Shown piece by piece: positions 35,622 to 43,224 of a DNA stretch of 64,000 bases. Location of the stretch: the NCBI RefSeq assembly GCF_003316875.1, contig NZ_QMIL01000001.1, positions 186,001-250,000 of the forward strand, written 5' to 3'. This stretch comes from Aliidiomarina celeris (lineage in GTDB: Bacteria; Pseudomonadota; Gammaproteobacteria; Enterobacterales; Alteromonadaceae). Position numbers and translations under genes: made by a program. A model generated the notes under the pieces. It ran no database searches and was not told where the DNA came from. It was given only the letters and a program-made list of their open reading frames with translations. The first letter of the stretch is position 1, and every line of letters begins with the position of its first letter.

Positions 35622-36080
35622 ATGAGCACTGCACTAATTTGGATTGTGGTTGGGATTTTACTTATTCTTTCCGAACTTTTAGCGACGAGTATTGTGGCCG
35701 TTTTTATTGGTGTTGGCGCGCTGGTGACGGGGATTTTGCTACAGTTCAATGTGATTGAGTCGGTAACGGCGCAGTATTTAGTATTTGGTGTAGTGAGCTT
35801 GGCGAGCCTCGTATTAGCCCGGCGCAGAATGAAAAATTGGTTCGTCGGTTACACCAACGACGAAAACAATCAGCAGCTGCGCTTCCAACAAGATTTAGGT
35901 GAGCGAGTTACGGTAAGTTCTGACTTTAAAAATGGTGCGGGCCGCGTTGTATTAAATGGCGTGCAATGGGACGCCGAGTCGAACGCAGAGTTACAGAAGG
36001 GTGACGTAGCCTGGGTAACCAAAAACGATGGAATTAAGCTCAGCGTTAGCCCAACGAAAAAAGAGTTCGCAGAAAAGTGA
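35622..36080 (+). CDS. NfeD family membrane protein
   Basis: A 152-residue protein with two hydrophobic hairpins at the N-terminus (WIVVGILLILSELLATSIVA, VFIGVGALVTGILL, YLVFGVVSLASLVLARRRM) and a C-terminal OB-fold (GERVTVSSDFKNGAGRVVLN, GDVAWVTKNDGIKLSV). This is the short NfeD/YbbK type that forms an operon with an SPFH protein and takes part in membrane quality control. The SPFH gene follows 40 bases later, confirming the pairing. Confidence 0.9.
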   Translation: MSTALIWIVVGILLILSELLATSIVAVFIGVGALVTGILLQFNVIESVTAQYLVFGVVSLASLVLARRRMKNWFVGYTNDENNQQLRFQQDLGERVTVSSDFKNGAGRVVLNGVQWDAESNAELQKGDVAWVTKNDGIKLSVSPTKKEFAEK

Positions 36081-36120
36081 TTTTGTATTACTTTAAAAGT
36101 ACAAATAAAAGGAAAATGTT

Positions 36121-37062
36121 ATGAATGAAGTAGGTATGGGCGGCATTCTGTCGATTGGTTTTGCTATTGCCGTAATTATTGTAATTTTTAAAACGGCTCG
36201 AATTGTGCCGCAACGAAGCAACTACGTTATTGAACGACTAGGCAAGTATTCGCGCACACTTGACTCGGGTTTTCATATACTCATTCCATTTATTGATAAA
36301 GTTGCCTACATTCATACCCTTAAAGAAGAAGTAATTGACGTTGAGCGGCAAGCTTGCGTAACCAAAGACAACATTCAAGTGGGTATCAACGGCGTACTTT
36401 ACATTCAAGTGATCGACGCTCATCGTGCCAGCTATGGTATTAACGACTATCGCTATGCAGCCTCGCAATTAGCGCAAACCACAATGCGTTCAGTTATTGG
36501 CCAAACCGATCTCGACAAAACCTTTGAAGAGCGGGCGATGATCAACGAAGCAGTTGTTATGGCGCTCGATGAAGCTGCTGCGCCATGGGGCATTAAGGTG
36601 TTGCGCTACGAAATTTCTGATATTGAGTTACCCGCCAGCATTAAAGATGCGCTCGAGCAACAAATGAGAGCAGAACGTGAGCGGCGCGCAGCGATCGCTA
36701 AATCAGAAGGTGAACGCCAAGCCATGATCAACGTTTCTGAAGGGCAAAAACAAGAAGTGATCAATTTGTCGGAAGCAGAAAAGCAGAAGCAAATTAATGA
36801 AGCGGAAGGGCGCGCACGTGAAATTGAATTGATTGCAGAGGCGACCGCGGAGGGTCTTCGTAAAATCGCCATTGCTATTAATGAGCCAGGCGGCAGAGAC
36901 GCAGTTAACTTACGCGTAGCGGAACAATATGTGAAAGAGTTCGGTAACTTAGCCAAGCAAAATAACACCATGATTATACCTGCTGAGCTAGCAAATATTG
37001 GCGGTGCGGTTGCTGGTATTACCGATATTTTAAAAACAGTGAACAATGCGCCGAAATCGTAA
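36121..37062 (+). CDS. SPFH/stomatin-like protein (QmcA type)
   Basis: A 313-residue protein with an N-terminal membrane hairpin (GILSIGFAIAVIIVIFKTAR) and an SPFH domain: VPQRSNYVIERLGKYSRTLD, DVERQACVTKDNIQVGINGV, RSVIGQTDLDKTFEERAMIN. A long charged coiled coil follows (AERERRAAIAKSEGERQAMI). It assembles in the inner membrane and is thought to scaffold membrane domains and modulate FtsH-type proteolysis. It pairs with the NfeD gene upstream. The kinase gene starts 100 bases downstream, with only a weak hairpin (37074-37098) between, so partial read-through is possible. Confidence 0.9.
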   Translation: MNEVGMGGILSIGFAIAVIIVIFKTARIVPQRSNYVIERLGKYSRTLDSGFHILIPFIDKVAYIHTLKEEVIDVERQACVTKDNIQVGINGVLYIQVIDAHRASYGINDYRYAASQLAQTTMRSVIGQTDLDKTFEERAMINEAVVMALDEAAAPWGIKVLRYEISDIELPASIKDALEQQMRAERERRAAIAKSEGERQAMINVSEGQKQEVINLSEAEKQKQINEAEGRAREIELIAEATAEGLRKIAIAINEPGGRDAVNLRVAEQYVKEFGNLAKQNNTMIIPAELANIGGAVAGITDILKTVNNAPKS

Positions 37063-37161
37063 TGTTTGTTAGCCCTCTGCGGTAACAACCGTAGGGGGCG
37101 CATGTTCACGACCAACTCGTTCACAACCTACTAAAAATAGAATAAAGGTTTAGGGCATTTT

Positions 37162-40100
37162 ATGACAGCACCACAACGCAAAGACGCACTTCAAGCCGGT
37201 GTGACTCTGCATTCGTATCGTATTATTGAGGTTCTTGGGGCCGGCGCTTTCGGTATTACCTACCTTGCTGAACATAATCTGTTAAACACCCGCCACGTTA
37301 TTAAAGAATACCTACCAGACACGGCACTTCGCACCCAAACCGGCAACACCGTAAGCCCAAAAAGCACCGCTGACCAAGAGCTTTTTAGCTGGGGTTTGGA
37401 CAACTTTTTCCAAGAAGCGCGTTTTGTTCACGAGTTAAACCACCCCAATGTTGTTAAAGTCAGCGACCTTTTTGAGGCCAATGGTACCGCATACTTTGTT
37501 ATGCCATTTTTGGACGGTGTTACGCTGTATCAGTGGTTGAAAACCCATCCGCAACCGAGCCAAACGGAACTTGTCGACATTTTTGTGCCGCTGCTCGAAG
37601 GCTTAAAATACATTCACCAACGTAATTTGCTGCACCGCGACATTAAGCCTGAAAATATTTACATTACCGAAAATAGCAACCCTGTATTGATTGATTTCGG
37701 TGCCGCACGGCTGGCTATTGGTGAAAAAAGCAAGGCGCTCACGCAGGTGCTTACACCTCATTTCGCGCCATGGGAACAGTATCGTTCGAAAGGTGATTTC
37801 GGGCCTGCGCTAGATTTCTACAGCTTAGCGGCCTGCATGTTTCAAGCCATTACCGGTGAAATGCCAGAAGAGGCGCCAAACCGGTTAGAGAATGATCCCG
37901 TGCAGCCTTTAGTTGAACGTAGCGACCTTCAACTAACGTACAGCCATGCATTTTTAGCCGCGGTTGATAAAGCACTCTCGGTTTATGCCAAAGACCGCTT
38001 TCAAACTGCTTTTGATTTTCAACTGGCGCTAATGGCAGAGCCCACTCCGGCTGCACAACCGGCAGCAGGGCAGCACAACACGAGTGAAGCAAACGAGTCT
38101 ACTTTAGCCGCACCTTTGTCTGCGCGTCGCACGGAAGCGGTTCCCGAAACGCCGAATGGAATTGTACCCGATGCGCCACTCACGATTCGCCCCGACATTG
38201 GTAAACAACGTGCTCACCCTGTTGATCGTACCGAACCGCGCCCTGGAAGTCGTAAAGCTATTGTTGTGGTCGTACTCGTGTTAGTGCTGAGTTCGGTTAG
38301 CGCTGCGAGTTACTTTTTTTTCCCACAATGGTGGGGCGGTTCCGGGCAAGACAATGGAAGCTCTGACACTGCGGAAATTGAAGGTGTTGAGCCCGAGTCT
38401 GCTGAAAACCAAGAAGTCGGGGGTGAAAAAGGTAATTCACGGGAACACTCGTTAAGAAATGCTGAGCCGGTCGAAGACATTGATGTTTTACCTGTTCAAG
38501 ACATGGCAGAGCTTACTGTGGGAACTGCTGAGGCGACAGAAGATGCGGAAAATGAAAATACACGCGTCGACACTCAAACAAGCACAGATAACAATAGTGA
38601 TGCTGAAGCGAATGCAGCTGCTGCAGCAGAGCGCGAAGATGAAGCCTTATGGCAAGACGTTGTAACTGATAATACCTTAGCCGCTGTTGCTCAATATCTA
38701 GAAGAATGCCAAGTTTGTGCGCGAAAAGACCAGGCGGAACAATTACAAAGCGAGCTTAACGAAACTCAGCAACAACGGGCGGAGGATCAGCAGCGTTGGG
38801 ATAAAGCGCTCAGTGCGAATAGTGAGCAGGAATACCAAGCCTATTTAGAAAATTGTTCGCTCTGTGAACAGCGCAATAGCGCGCGGGAACGTTTACGCGC
38901 TCTCGTTGCTCAACGCGAAGCTAGAGAACAAGACGATAGCGCTTGGGCAACGGCTGTACGCGCAAATTCGGAATCCAGTTATAGCCGGTATTTGCAGCAA
39001 TGCGAACTTTGCGCGCAGAAGTCTGTTGCTGAAGAGCGCTATGCTACGCTTCGCGACGCTCGTATTGCAGAGGAAACAGCTCTGGCGCAAGAGCAACGCG
39101 AGGAAGCCGCTTGGCTCAGGGCTCAAGAAGAAGACTCAGCGCAAGCGTACGACAGCTATTTAACGTCCTGCCTAACCTGTACACATCAAGCGGCAGCACT
39201 CGCAGCTCTCGATTTACTCGGACGGTTAAACGATACAGTTACTGTAGGTATAGAAGGAGCGGATTTTAGCTCGATTAGAGCGGCGATTGATCGAGTGGAA
39301 CACGGAGCCACGGTGGAAGTGTTACCGGGTATCTACAATGAGTCGGTGGTAATTAACAAAAACATTCAACTCGTGGGTAAAGGGGAGCGTGAGCAAATTG
39401 TTATCCGTGGCTCGGCTCGATATGCACTGCATGTTCAGGCAGACCAAGCGCAAGTGCGAAATGTTACCGTGCGGCAGTCGGCTGGCATCGGTTCAATTTT
39501 TGCGATTTATATAAACCAAGGTAGCGCGCTGCTTGAAAACCTTGACGCAAGCTCCGAGTCTGGAGCCGTTATAGCCGTAAGTGACGGTGCGACACCACTG
39601 ATTCGTAATAGCGACATTCATAGTGGCGCCGAAGCCGGATTGTTTATTTTTTCTGGTGGCGCGGCGCGGATCGAAAATAACCGTATTTACGGCAATGGTT
39701 TGGCAAATATCGAAATACGCGACCAAGGTTCAACACCTACTATTAGTGACAATCAAATTTTTAACGCCAACCAAAGTGGTCTCTTTATTCATAGCCAAGC
39801 AGAGCCCATAGTGTCGAATAACACAATTTATAGCAACACGCTCGCTGGTATTTCAGTGCGCGATAATGCCAACCCACAGGTACGCGGCAACGAAATACGA
39901 GACGGCAAAGAAGAGGGGATTGTTGTTTATCAGGCTGGGCAAGGTCGCTTTGAGGAGAATAAAATTTGGGGTAACGAACGCGCCGGCGTTGCGGTTTATG
40001 AGCAAGGTAACCCAAGTTTCTCCAACAACTCTATTTTCCAAGGTTACGCCAGCGGCGTGTTTGTTTACGACGGCGGATTAGGAAACTTTAATGGCAATCA

Positions 40101-40572
40101 AATTTTCCAACAGCGACTGTCGAACATTGTAGTTACCGATCAAGGCAACCCTCGTTTTAGCAATAATGAAATTTATGAAAGTGAGCAAGTGGGTATTTTC
40201 ATTTATTCCAATGGCATGGGAACGTTTGAGAATAATCGCATTTATGGCAATACCATTGCCGGTGCTGAAGTGCGCACCGAGAGCGAACCCAGCTTTAGTG
40301 GCAACCATATCTATAAAAACGACGTGGGTATTTACGTTCATGAACGCGGCGCGGGTGACTACAACGCAAACCAGATCGAGAATAACACTACGGTCGGTTT
40401 TGCTGTGGCCTCGGAAGGAAACCCAAGGGTTACGAATAATAGCATTGAGAACAATGGCGACGGAATTTCAGCCTTTCCAAGAGCCCGAGGCACTTTCCGC
40501 GGCAATTCGGTGCGCCAGAATACTGGGCGCGATTGGGCGGTCGCACAAACTGCCAATATTAGCCGGCGCTAG
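37162..40572 (+). CDS. Transmembrane Ser/Thr protein kinase with CxxC repeats and beta-helix ectodomain (kinase 1)
   Basis: An 1136-residue receptor-like kinase. Kinase domain 20-290: Gly loop LGAGAFGITYLAE, Lys48 in HVIKEYLP, Glu85, HRDIKPEN (158-165), DFG (178-180), and an activation loop with TQVLTPHFAPWEQY; all catalytic residues are present. One span lies at about 366-387 (VVVVLVLVLSSVSAASYFFF). An acidic linker follows, then four repeats of about 38-50 residues with W...YL..CxxC (Cys516/519, 565/568, 614/617, 670/673). From about 695 to the end is a right-handed parallel beta-helix of roughly 23-residue coils (NNRIYGN-, NNTIYSN-type turns), as in NosD/pectate-lyase proteins. One span puts the C-terminus in the periplasm. 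Ligand unknown. Confidence 0.9.
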   Translation: MTAPQRKDALQAGVTLHSYRIIEVLGAGAFGITYLAEHNLLNTRHVIKEYLPDTALRTQTGNTVSPKSTADQELFSWGLDNFFQEARFVHELNHPNVVKVSDLFEANGTAYFVMPFLDGVTLYQWLKTHPQPSQTELVDIFVPLLEGLKYIHQRNLLHRDIKPENIYITENSNPVLIDFGAARLAIGEKSKALTQVLTPHFAPWEQYRSKGDFGPALDFYSLAACMFQAITGEMPEEAPNRLENDPVQPLVERSDLQLTYSHAFLAAVDKALSVYAKDRFQTAFDFQLALMAEPTPAAQPAAGQHNTSEANESTLAAPLSARRTEAVPETPNGIVPDAPLTIRPDIGKQRAHPVDRTEPRPGSRKAIVVVVLVLVLSSVSAASYFFFPQWWGGSGQDNGSSDTAEIEGVEPESAENQEVGGEKGNSREHSLRNAEPVEDIDVLPVQDMAELTVGTAEATEDAENENTRVDTQTSTDNNSDAEANAAAAAEREDEALWQDVVTDNTLAAVAQYLEECQVCARKDQAEQLQSELNETQQQRAEDQQRWDKALSANSEQEYQAYLENCSLCEQRNSARERLRALVAQREAREQDDSAWATAVRANSESSYSRYLQQCELCAQKSVAEERYATLRDARIAEETALAQEQREEAAWLRAQEEDSAQAYDSYLTSCLTCTHQAAALAALDLLGRLNDTVTVGIEGADFSSIRAAIDRVEHGATVEVLPGIYNESVVINKNIQLVGKGEREQIVIRGSARYALHVQADQAQVRNVTVRQSAGIGSIFAIYINQGSALLENLDASSESGAVIAVSDGATPLIRNSDIHSGAEAGLFIFSGGAARIENNRIYGNGLANIEIRDQGSTPTISDNQIFNANQSGLFIHSQAEPIVSNNTIYSNTLAGISVRDNANPQVRGNEIRDGKEEGIVVYQAGQGRFEENKIWGNERAGVAVYEQGNPSFSNNSIFQGYASGVFVYDGGLGNFNGNQIFQQRLSNIVVTDQGNPRFSNNEIYESEQVGIFIYSNGMGTFENNRIYGNTIAGAEVRTESEPSFSGNHIYKNDVGIYVHERGAGDYNANQIENNTTVGFAVASEGNPRVTNNSIENNGDGISAFPRARGTFRGNSVRQNTGRDWAVAQTANISRR

Positions 40573-40592
40573 GTATGCAGGGGAACCGTTAA

Positions 40593-41552
40593 ATGCAAGC
40601 AAACTTTTATGACGGCGCCATTATTGGCGACCGAGAAGAGCAGCAAGACGACCGCACCAACGTTGTGCTCGGCAATGGTTACATTTTATATGTGGTTGCC
40701 GACGGAATGGGTGGGCATCGCGCGGGGCAACTGGCCAGTAAAACCGTATGTGCGGCTTTTCGCGATTATTTCCGCAGCCATCCCGAAATTGAAGAGCCGC
40801 AGCGTTCTTTGCGCAGCGCCCTGCAGCATGCAAATCAAGCCATAGCAGACGTACTCACGCAGCAGCCAGAACTGAAAGGAATGGGCACCACTGTGGTTGC
40901 CGTTCTTTTGCATACACCTTCAAACTCGTTCAGTTTTATTAGTGTTGGCGACAGCCCGCTCTATCAGTTTCACAATGGCAAACTGAAGCGAATTAACGCC
41001 AACCATGCCTACTATGAGCAGCTTAAAGAGGCCGTTCAGCGTGGCGAAATGAGCGCAGAAGAAGCCAAGGTTCACCCTGAACGTCATGCCATTACAAGCG
41101 CCGTGATGGGCGACGTTATTCACAAGTTTGATCTGCAAAACGGAACGTTGTTACCTAACATGTTGTTGCTTATTGCCAGCGATGGTTTGCAAACATTAAA
41201 TGACGATAGCGACGGTGAAATTAGCGCTATTTTAGGTGACCATTTCGGCAATATAGAGGCGCAGGTCAGCACACTTTTGCAGGCGGTCGTCGCAAAAGCG
41301 AAAGCGCATCAAGACAATACAACGGTAGTTTTAATTGAAGCAGTAGAAGGTTCTCAGGACGTGTTAGATACGCTGCAACGGCCGACCACCGAAGTTGAGT
41401 TAAACAAAACACGAACAAAAAGCTCCGGTAAAAAACGTTGGAAGTGGCTGCTGTTGATAGTGATTGCGTTAATGCTCTTATTTTGGGCTGTGAATCCTGC
41501 GGCAGGCTTTGCACCGCAGATTTGGCAAGAGTTAAAAGGCATGCTGTCATGA
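40593..41552 (+). CDS. PP2C-type Ser/Thr phosphatase with C-terminal membrane anchor
   Basis: A 319-residue PPM/PP2C phosphatase that should remove phosphate from the kinases or their targets. Motifs are GDREEQQDD, VVADGMGGHRAGQLAS, GMGTTVVAVLL, ISVGDSPLYQF, LIASDGLQTL and AHQDNTTVVLIE, giving all the metal-binding aspartates. From about 275 a basic segment KKRWKW precedes one span (LLLIVIALMLLFWAVNPAAG), so the enzyme is tethered with its catalytic domain inside the cell. It starts 20 bases after kinase 1 with the strong site AGGGGAACC, and its stop overlaps the next phosphatase start. Confidence 0.9.
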   Translation: MQANFYDGAIIGDREEQQDDRTNVVLGNGYILYVVADGMGGHRAGQLASKTVCAAFRDYFRSHPEIEEPQRSLRSALQHANQAIADVLTQQPELKGMGTTVVAVLLHTPSNSFSFISVGDSPLYQFHNGKLKRINANHAYYEQLKEAVQRGEMSAEEAKVHPERHAITSAVMGDVIHKFDLQNGTLLPNMLLLIASDGLQTLNDDSDGEISAILGDHFGNIEAQVSTLLQAVVAKAKAHQDNTTVVLIEAVEGSQDVLDTLQRPTTEVELNKTRTKSSGKKRWKWLLLIVIALMLLFWAVNPAAGFAPQIWQELKGMLS

Positions 41553-42418
41553 GTTCAAAAAACATATGTTATGAGTCAAAGCATTATGAAAACGTACAGC
41601 AACGTGCTTTTTTACAGACTCAGATATCAAACCTTGGCCGTGTGTTAGCACTTTCAGACCCGGGCGGACGAGAAGAAAACCAAGACGCTTGGGGACTCTT
41701 CGAAACCACAGACGGAGGTTACGCGCTTGCTGTGGCAGACGGTTTAGGTGGCCATGAAGGAGGCCGGCAGGCCTCACAGGCTGCCATTCAAGGCGTTCGA
41801 GAAGCCTGTTGCAGCAACGGCTTTTCATGTTTAGCGCCAGCAAGTTTGGATCTGATCTTTACCACTGCACAGCGCTCTATTCGCCAAAAGCAGCAGCAAA
41901 ACCCAGCGCTAGAGGCCATGCGATCCACATTGGTTGTTGCTTTATTCCATAAGAACCAAGCGGTCTGGGGCCATGTAGGTGACGTGCGTTGTTACGGTAT
42001 TCGAAAAGGCCAAGTGTGGCTGCAAACGAAAGACCATAGTGTACCGCAAATGATGGTGGACACCGGTGAGATCAGCGCTGATCAAGTTCGTGGCCATGCT
42101 GATCGCTCACGCCTGCTGCAAGCATTAGGAAAGCCGGATGATCATTTTCGTGTGACACAAAGTAAGCCCACGAAGCTTCACAATAACGATATTTTTTTAC
42201 TCTGTACCGACGGCTTTTGGGAATGGATTACCGAAAAAGAATTAGAGAAAACGCTCCATGAGCAGTCTTTTGACAATGCACTTTCATATTTTGAACAGCA
42301 ACTGTCGCAGCGTGCGCAAGCGAGTGATGATTACGATAACTACTCGGCTGTGTTGCTACAAGTTGAACAAAAAGGGTTCTTAGCACGTTTTTTTACTAGA
42401 GACGCAAACCATGAATAG
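41549..42418 (+). CDS. Second PP2C-type Ser/Thr phosphatase, soluble
   Basis: A 289-residue PP2C phosphatase with motifs LSDPGGREENQDAWGLF, LAVADGLGGHEGGRQAS, MRSTLVVALF, WGHVGDVRCYGI, TKDHSVPQMMVDTGEI, LLCTDGFWEWI and DYDNYSAVLLQ. All metal-binding residues are kept and there is no membrane span. ATG 41549 overlaps the stop of the anchored phosphatase (ATGA), so translation is coupled; a longer frame from 41438 would run back inside that gene. PP2C pairs of this sort may act on different partners, but that is inference. It follows the domain style of T6SS PppA, with no T6SS genes nearby. Confidence 0.9.
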   Translation: MSSKNICYESKHYENVQQRAFLQTQISNLGRVLALSDPGGREENQDAWGLFETTDGGYALAVADGLGGHEGGRQASQAAIQGVREACCSNGFSCLAPASLDLIFTTAQRSIRQKQQQNPALEAMRSTLVVALFHKNQAVWGHVGDVRCYGIRKGQVWLQTKDHSVPQMMVDTGEISADQVRGHADRSRLLQALGKPDDHFRVTQSKPTKLHNNDIFLLCTDGFWEWITEKELEKTLHEQSFDNALSYFEQQLSQRAQASDDYDNYSAVLLQVEQKGFLARFFTRDANHE

Positions 42419-42457
42419 TGATGTAATGAATGCAATGCGTTTAAGGAGTTCCTAACC

Positions 42458-43189
42458 ATGCCTATGATGATGTGTAGCGCCGGCAAACACTTTTATAACC
42501 CCGATTTGTATGATGCTTGCCCCTCTTGTGAAGAAGATGGAGTAGTGCAAGATGCGCCTACTTCTGAGTCGCCAACATCGGCGACGCCCACTCATGTTCT
42601 GCAGTCGGGTGGTCAAGGCGCTCAAACGCTAGCAGAATCGTTACCTAAGACGACCGCTACCGGAGCCGTGAGCACACCCAAAACTGCGGTGCCGAGAGAA
42701 AGTATTAAGCCTCAAGATCAGGCTTCAGATGAGTTAAAGGCACCGATAGCGCCTATACCTCCAGCGCCTGCAAGCGCCACCGATAACGGGTTAAAAACAC
42801 GGGTGGTTTTCGGTACTGAAAACGCAACATCGTCGAGCGAAAGCCTGCCAGTGGTCGGCTGGCTGGTTGTGGTGGAAGGTCCTGGCTGTGGCGCAGACTT
42901 TCGTTTAATTCAAGGCGAAAACAAAATAGGGCGCGGCGACGACATGGAGGTGTGCCTTAACTTTGCCGAGCATAGCGACGATACCGTAAGCCGAGAAGCG
43001 CATGCTGTGGTGGTGTACGACAATTATGCCAATGAGTTTTTTATTGAGCGCGGCAACAGCCGTAATTTACCACAATTGAACGGCGTTACGATTCGCCGTG
43101 ACCAAACACTAAAAGCAAATGATATTATTCAGCTTGGTGCGACCAAACTGCGTTTCGTGCCTTTTTGTGGTGACCAATTTACTTGGTAA
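42458..43189 (+). CDS. FHA domain adaptor protein with N-terminal zinc-knuckle-like motif
   Basis: A 243-residue protein. The N-terminus has MMMCSAGKHFYNPDLYDACP followed by SCEE, giving a C...H...CxxC set that could bind zinc. A Pro/Ser/Thr-rich linker of about 90 residues could be phosphorylated. The C-terminal FHA domain (about 135-240) has NKIGRGDDMEVCL, with Arg for phosphothreonine, DDTVSREAHAVVVYD and LNGVTIRR. It would bind phosphothreonine on a kinase or transporter and bridge components. SD AAGGAGTTCC is strong. It lies between the phosphatases and kinase 2. Confidence 0.85.
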   Translation: MPMMMCSAGKHFYNPDLYDACPSCEEDGVVQDAPTSESPTSATPTHVLQSGGQGAQTLAESLPKTTATGAVSTPKTAVPRESIKPQDQASDELKAPIAPIPPAPASATDNGLKTRVVFGTENATSSSESLPVVGWLVVVEGPGCGADFRLIQGENKIGRGDDMEVCLNFAEHSDDTVSREAHAVVVYDNYANEFFIERGNSRNLPQLNGVTIRRDQTLKANDIIQLGATKLRFVPFCGDQFTW

Positions 43190-43224
43190 TTAAGCACACG
43201 AACCTTTAACAAAGAGTATTGAGT

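Noticed and set aside
38640..39210. CxxC motifs of the kinase ectodomains as cytochrome c haem sites
   Set aside because: None is followed by histidine (next residues are A, E, A, T in kinase 1), so CxxCH is absent in all eight copies.
39490..40345. Minus-strand frames of 60-90 codons within the beta-helix region
   Set aside because: They are antisense shadows produced by the repetitive codon pattern of the kinase gene; none has a start signal.
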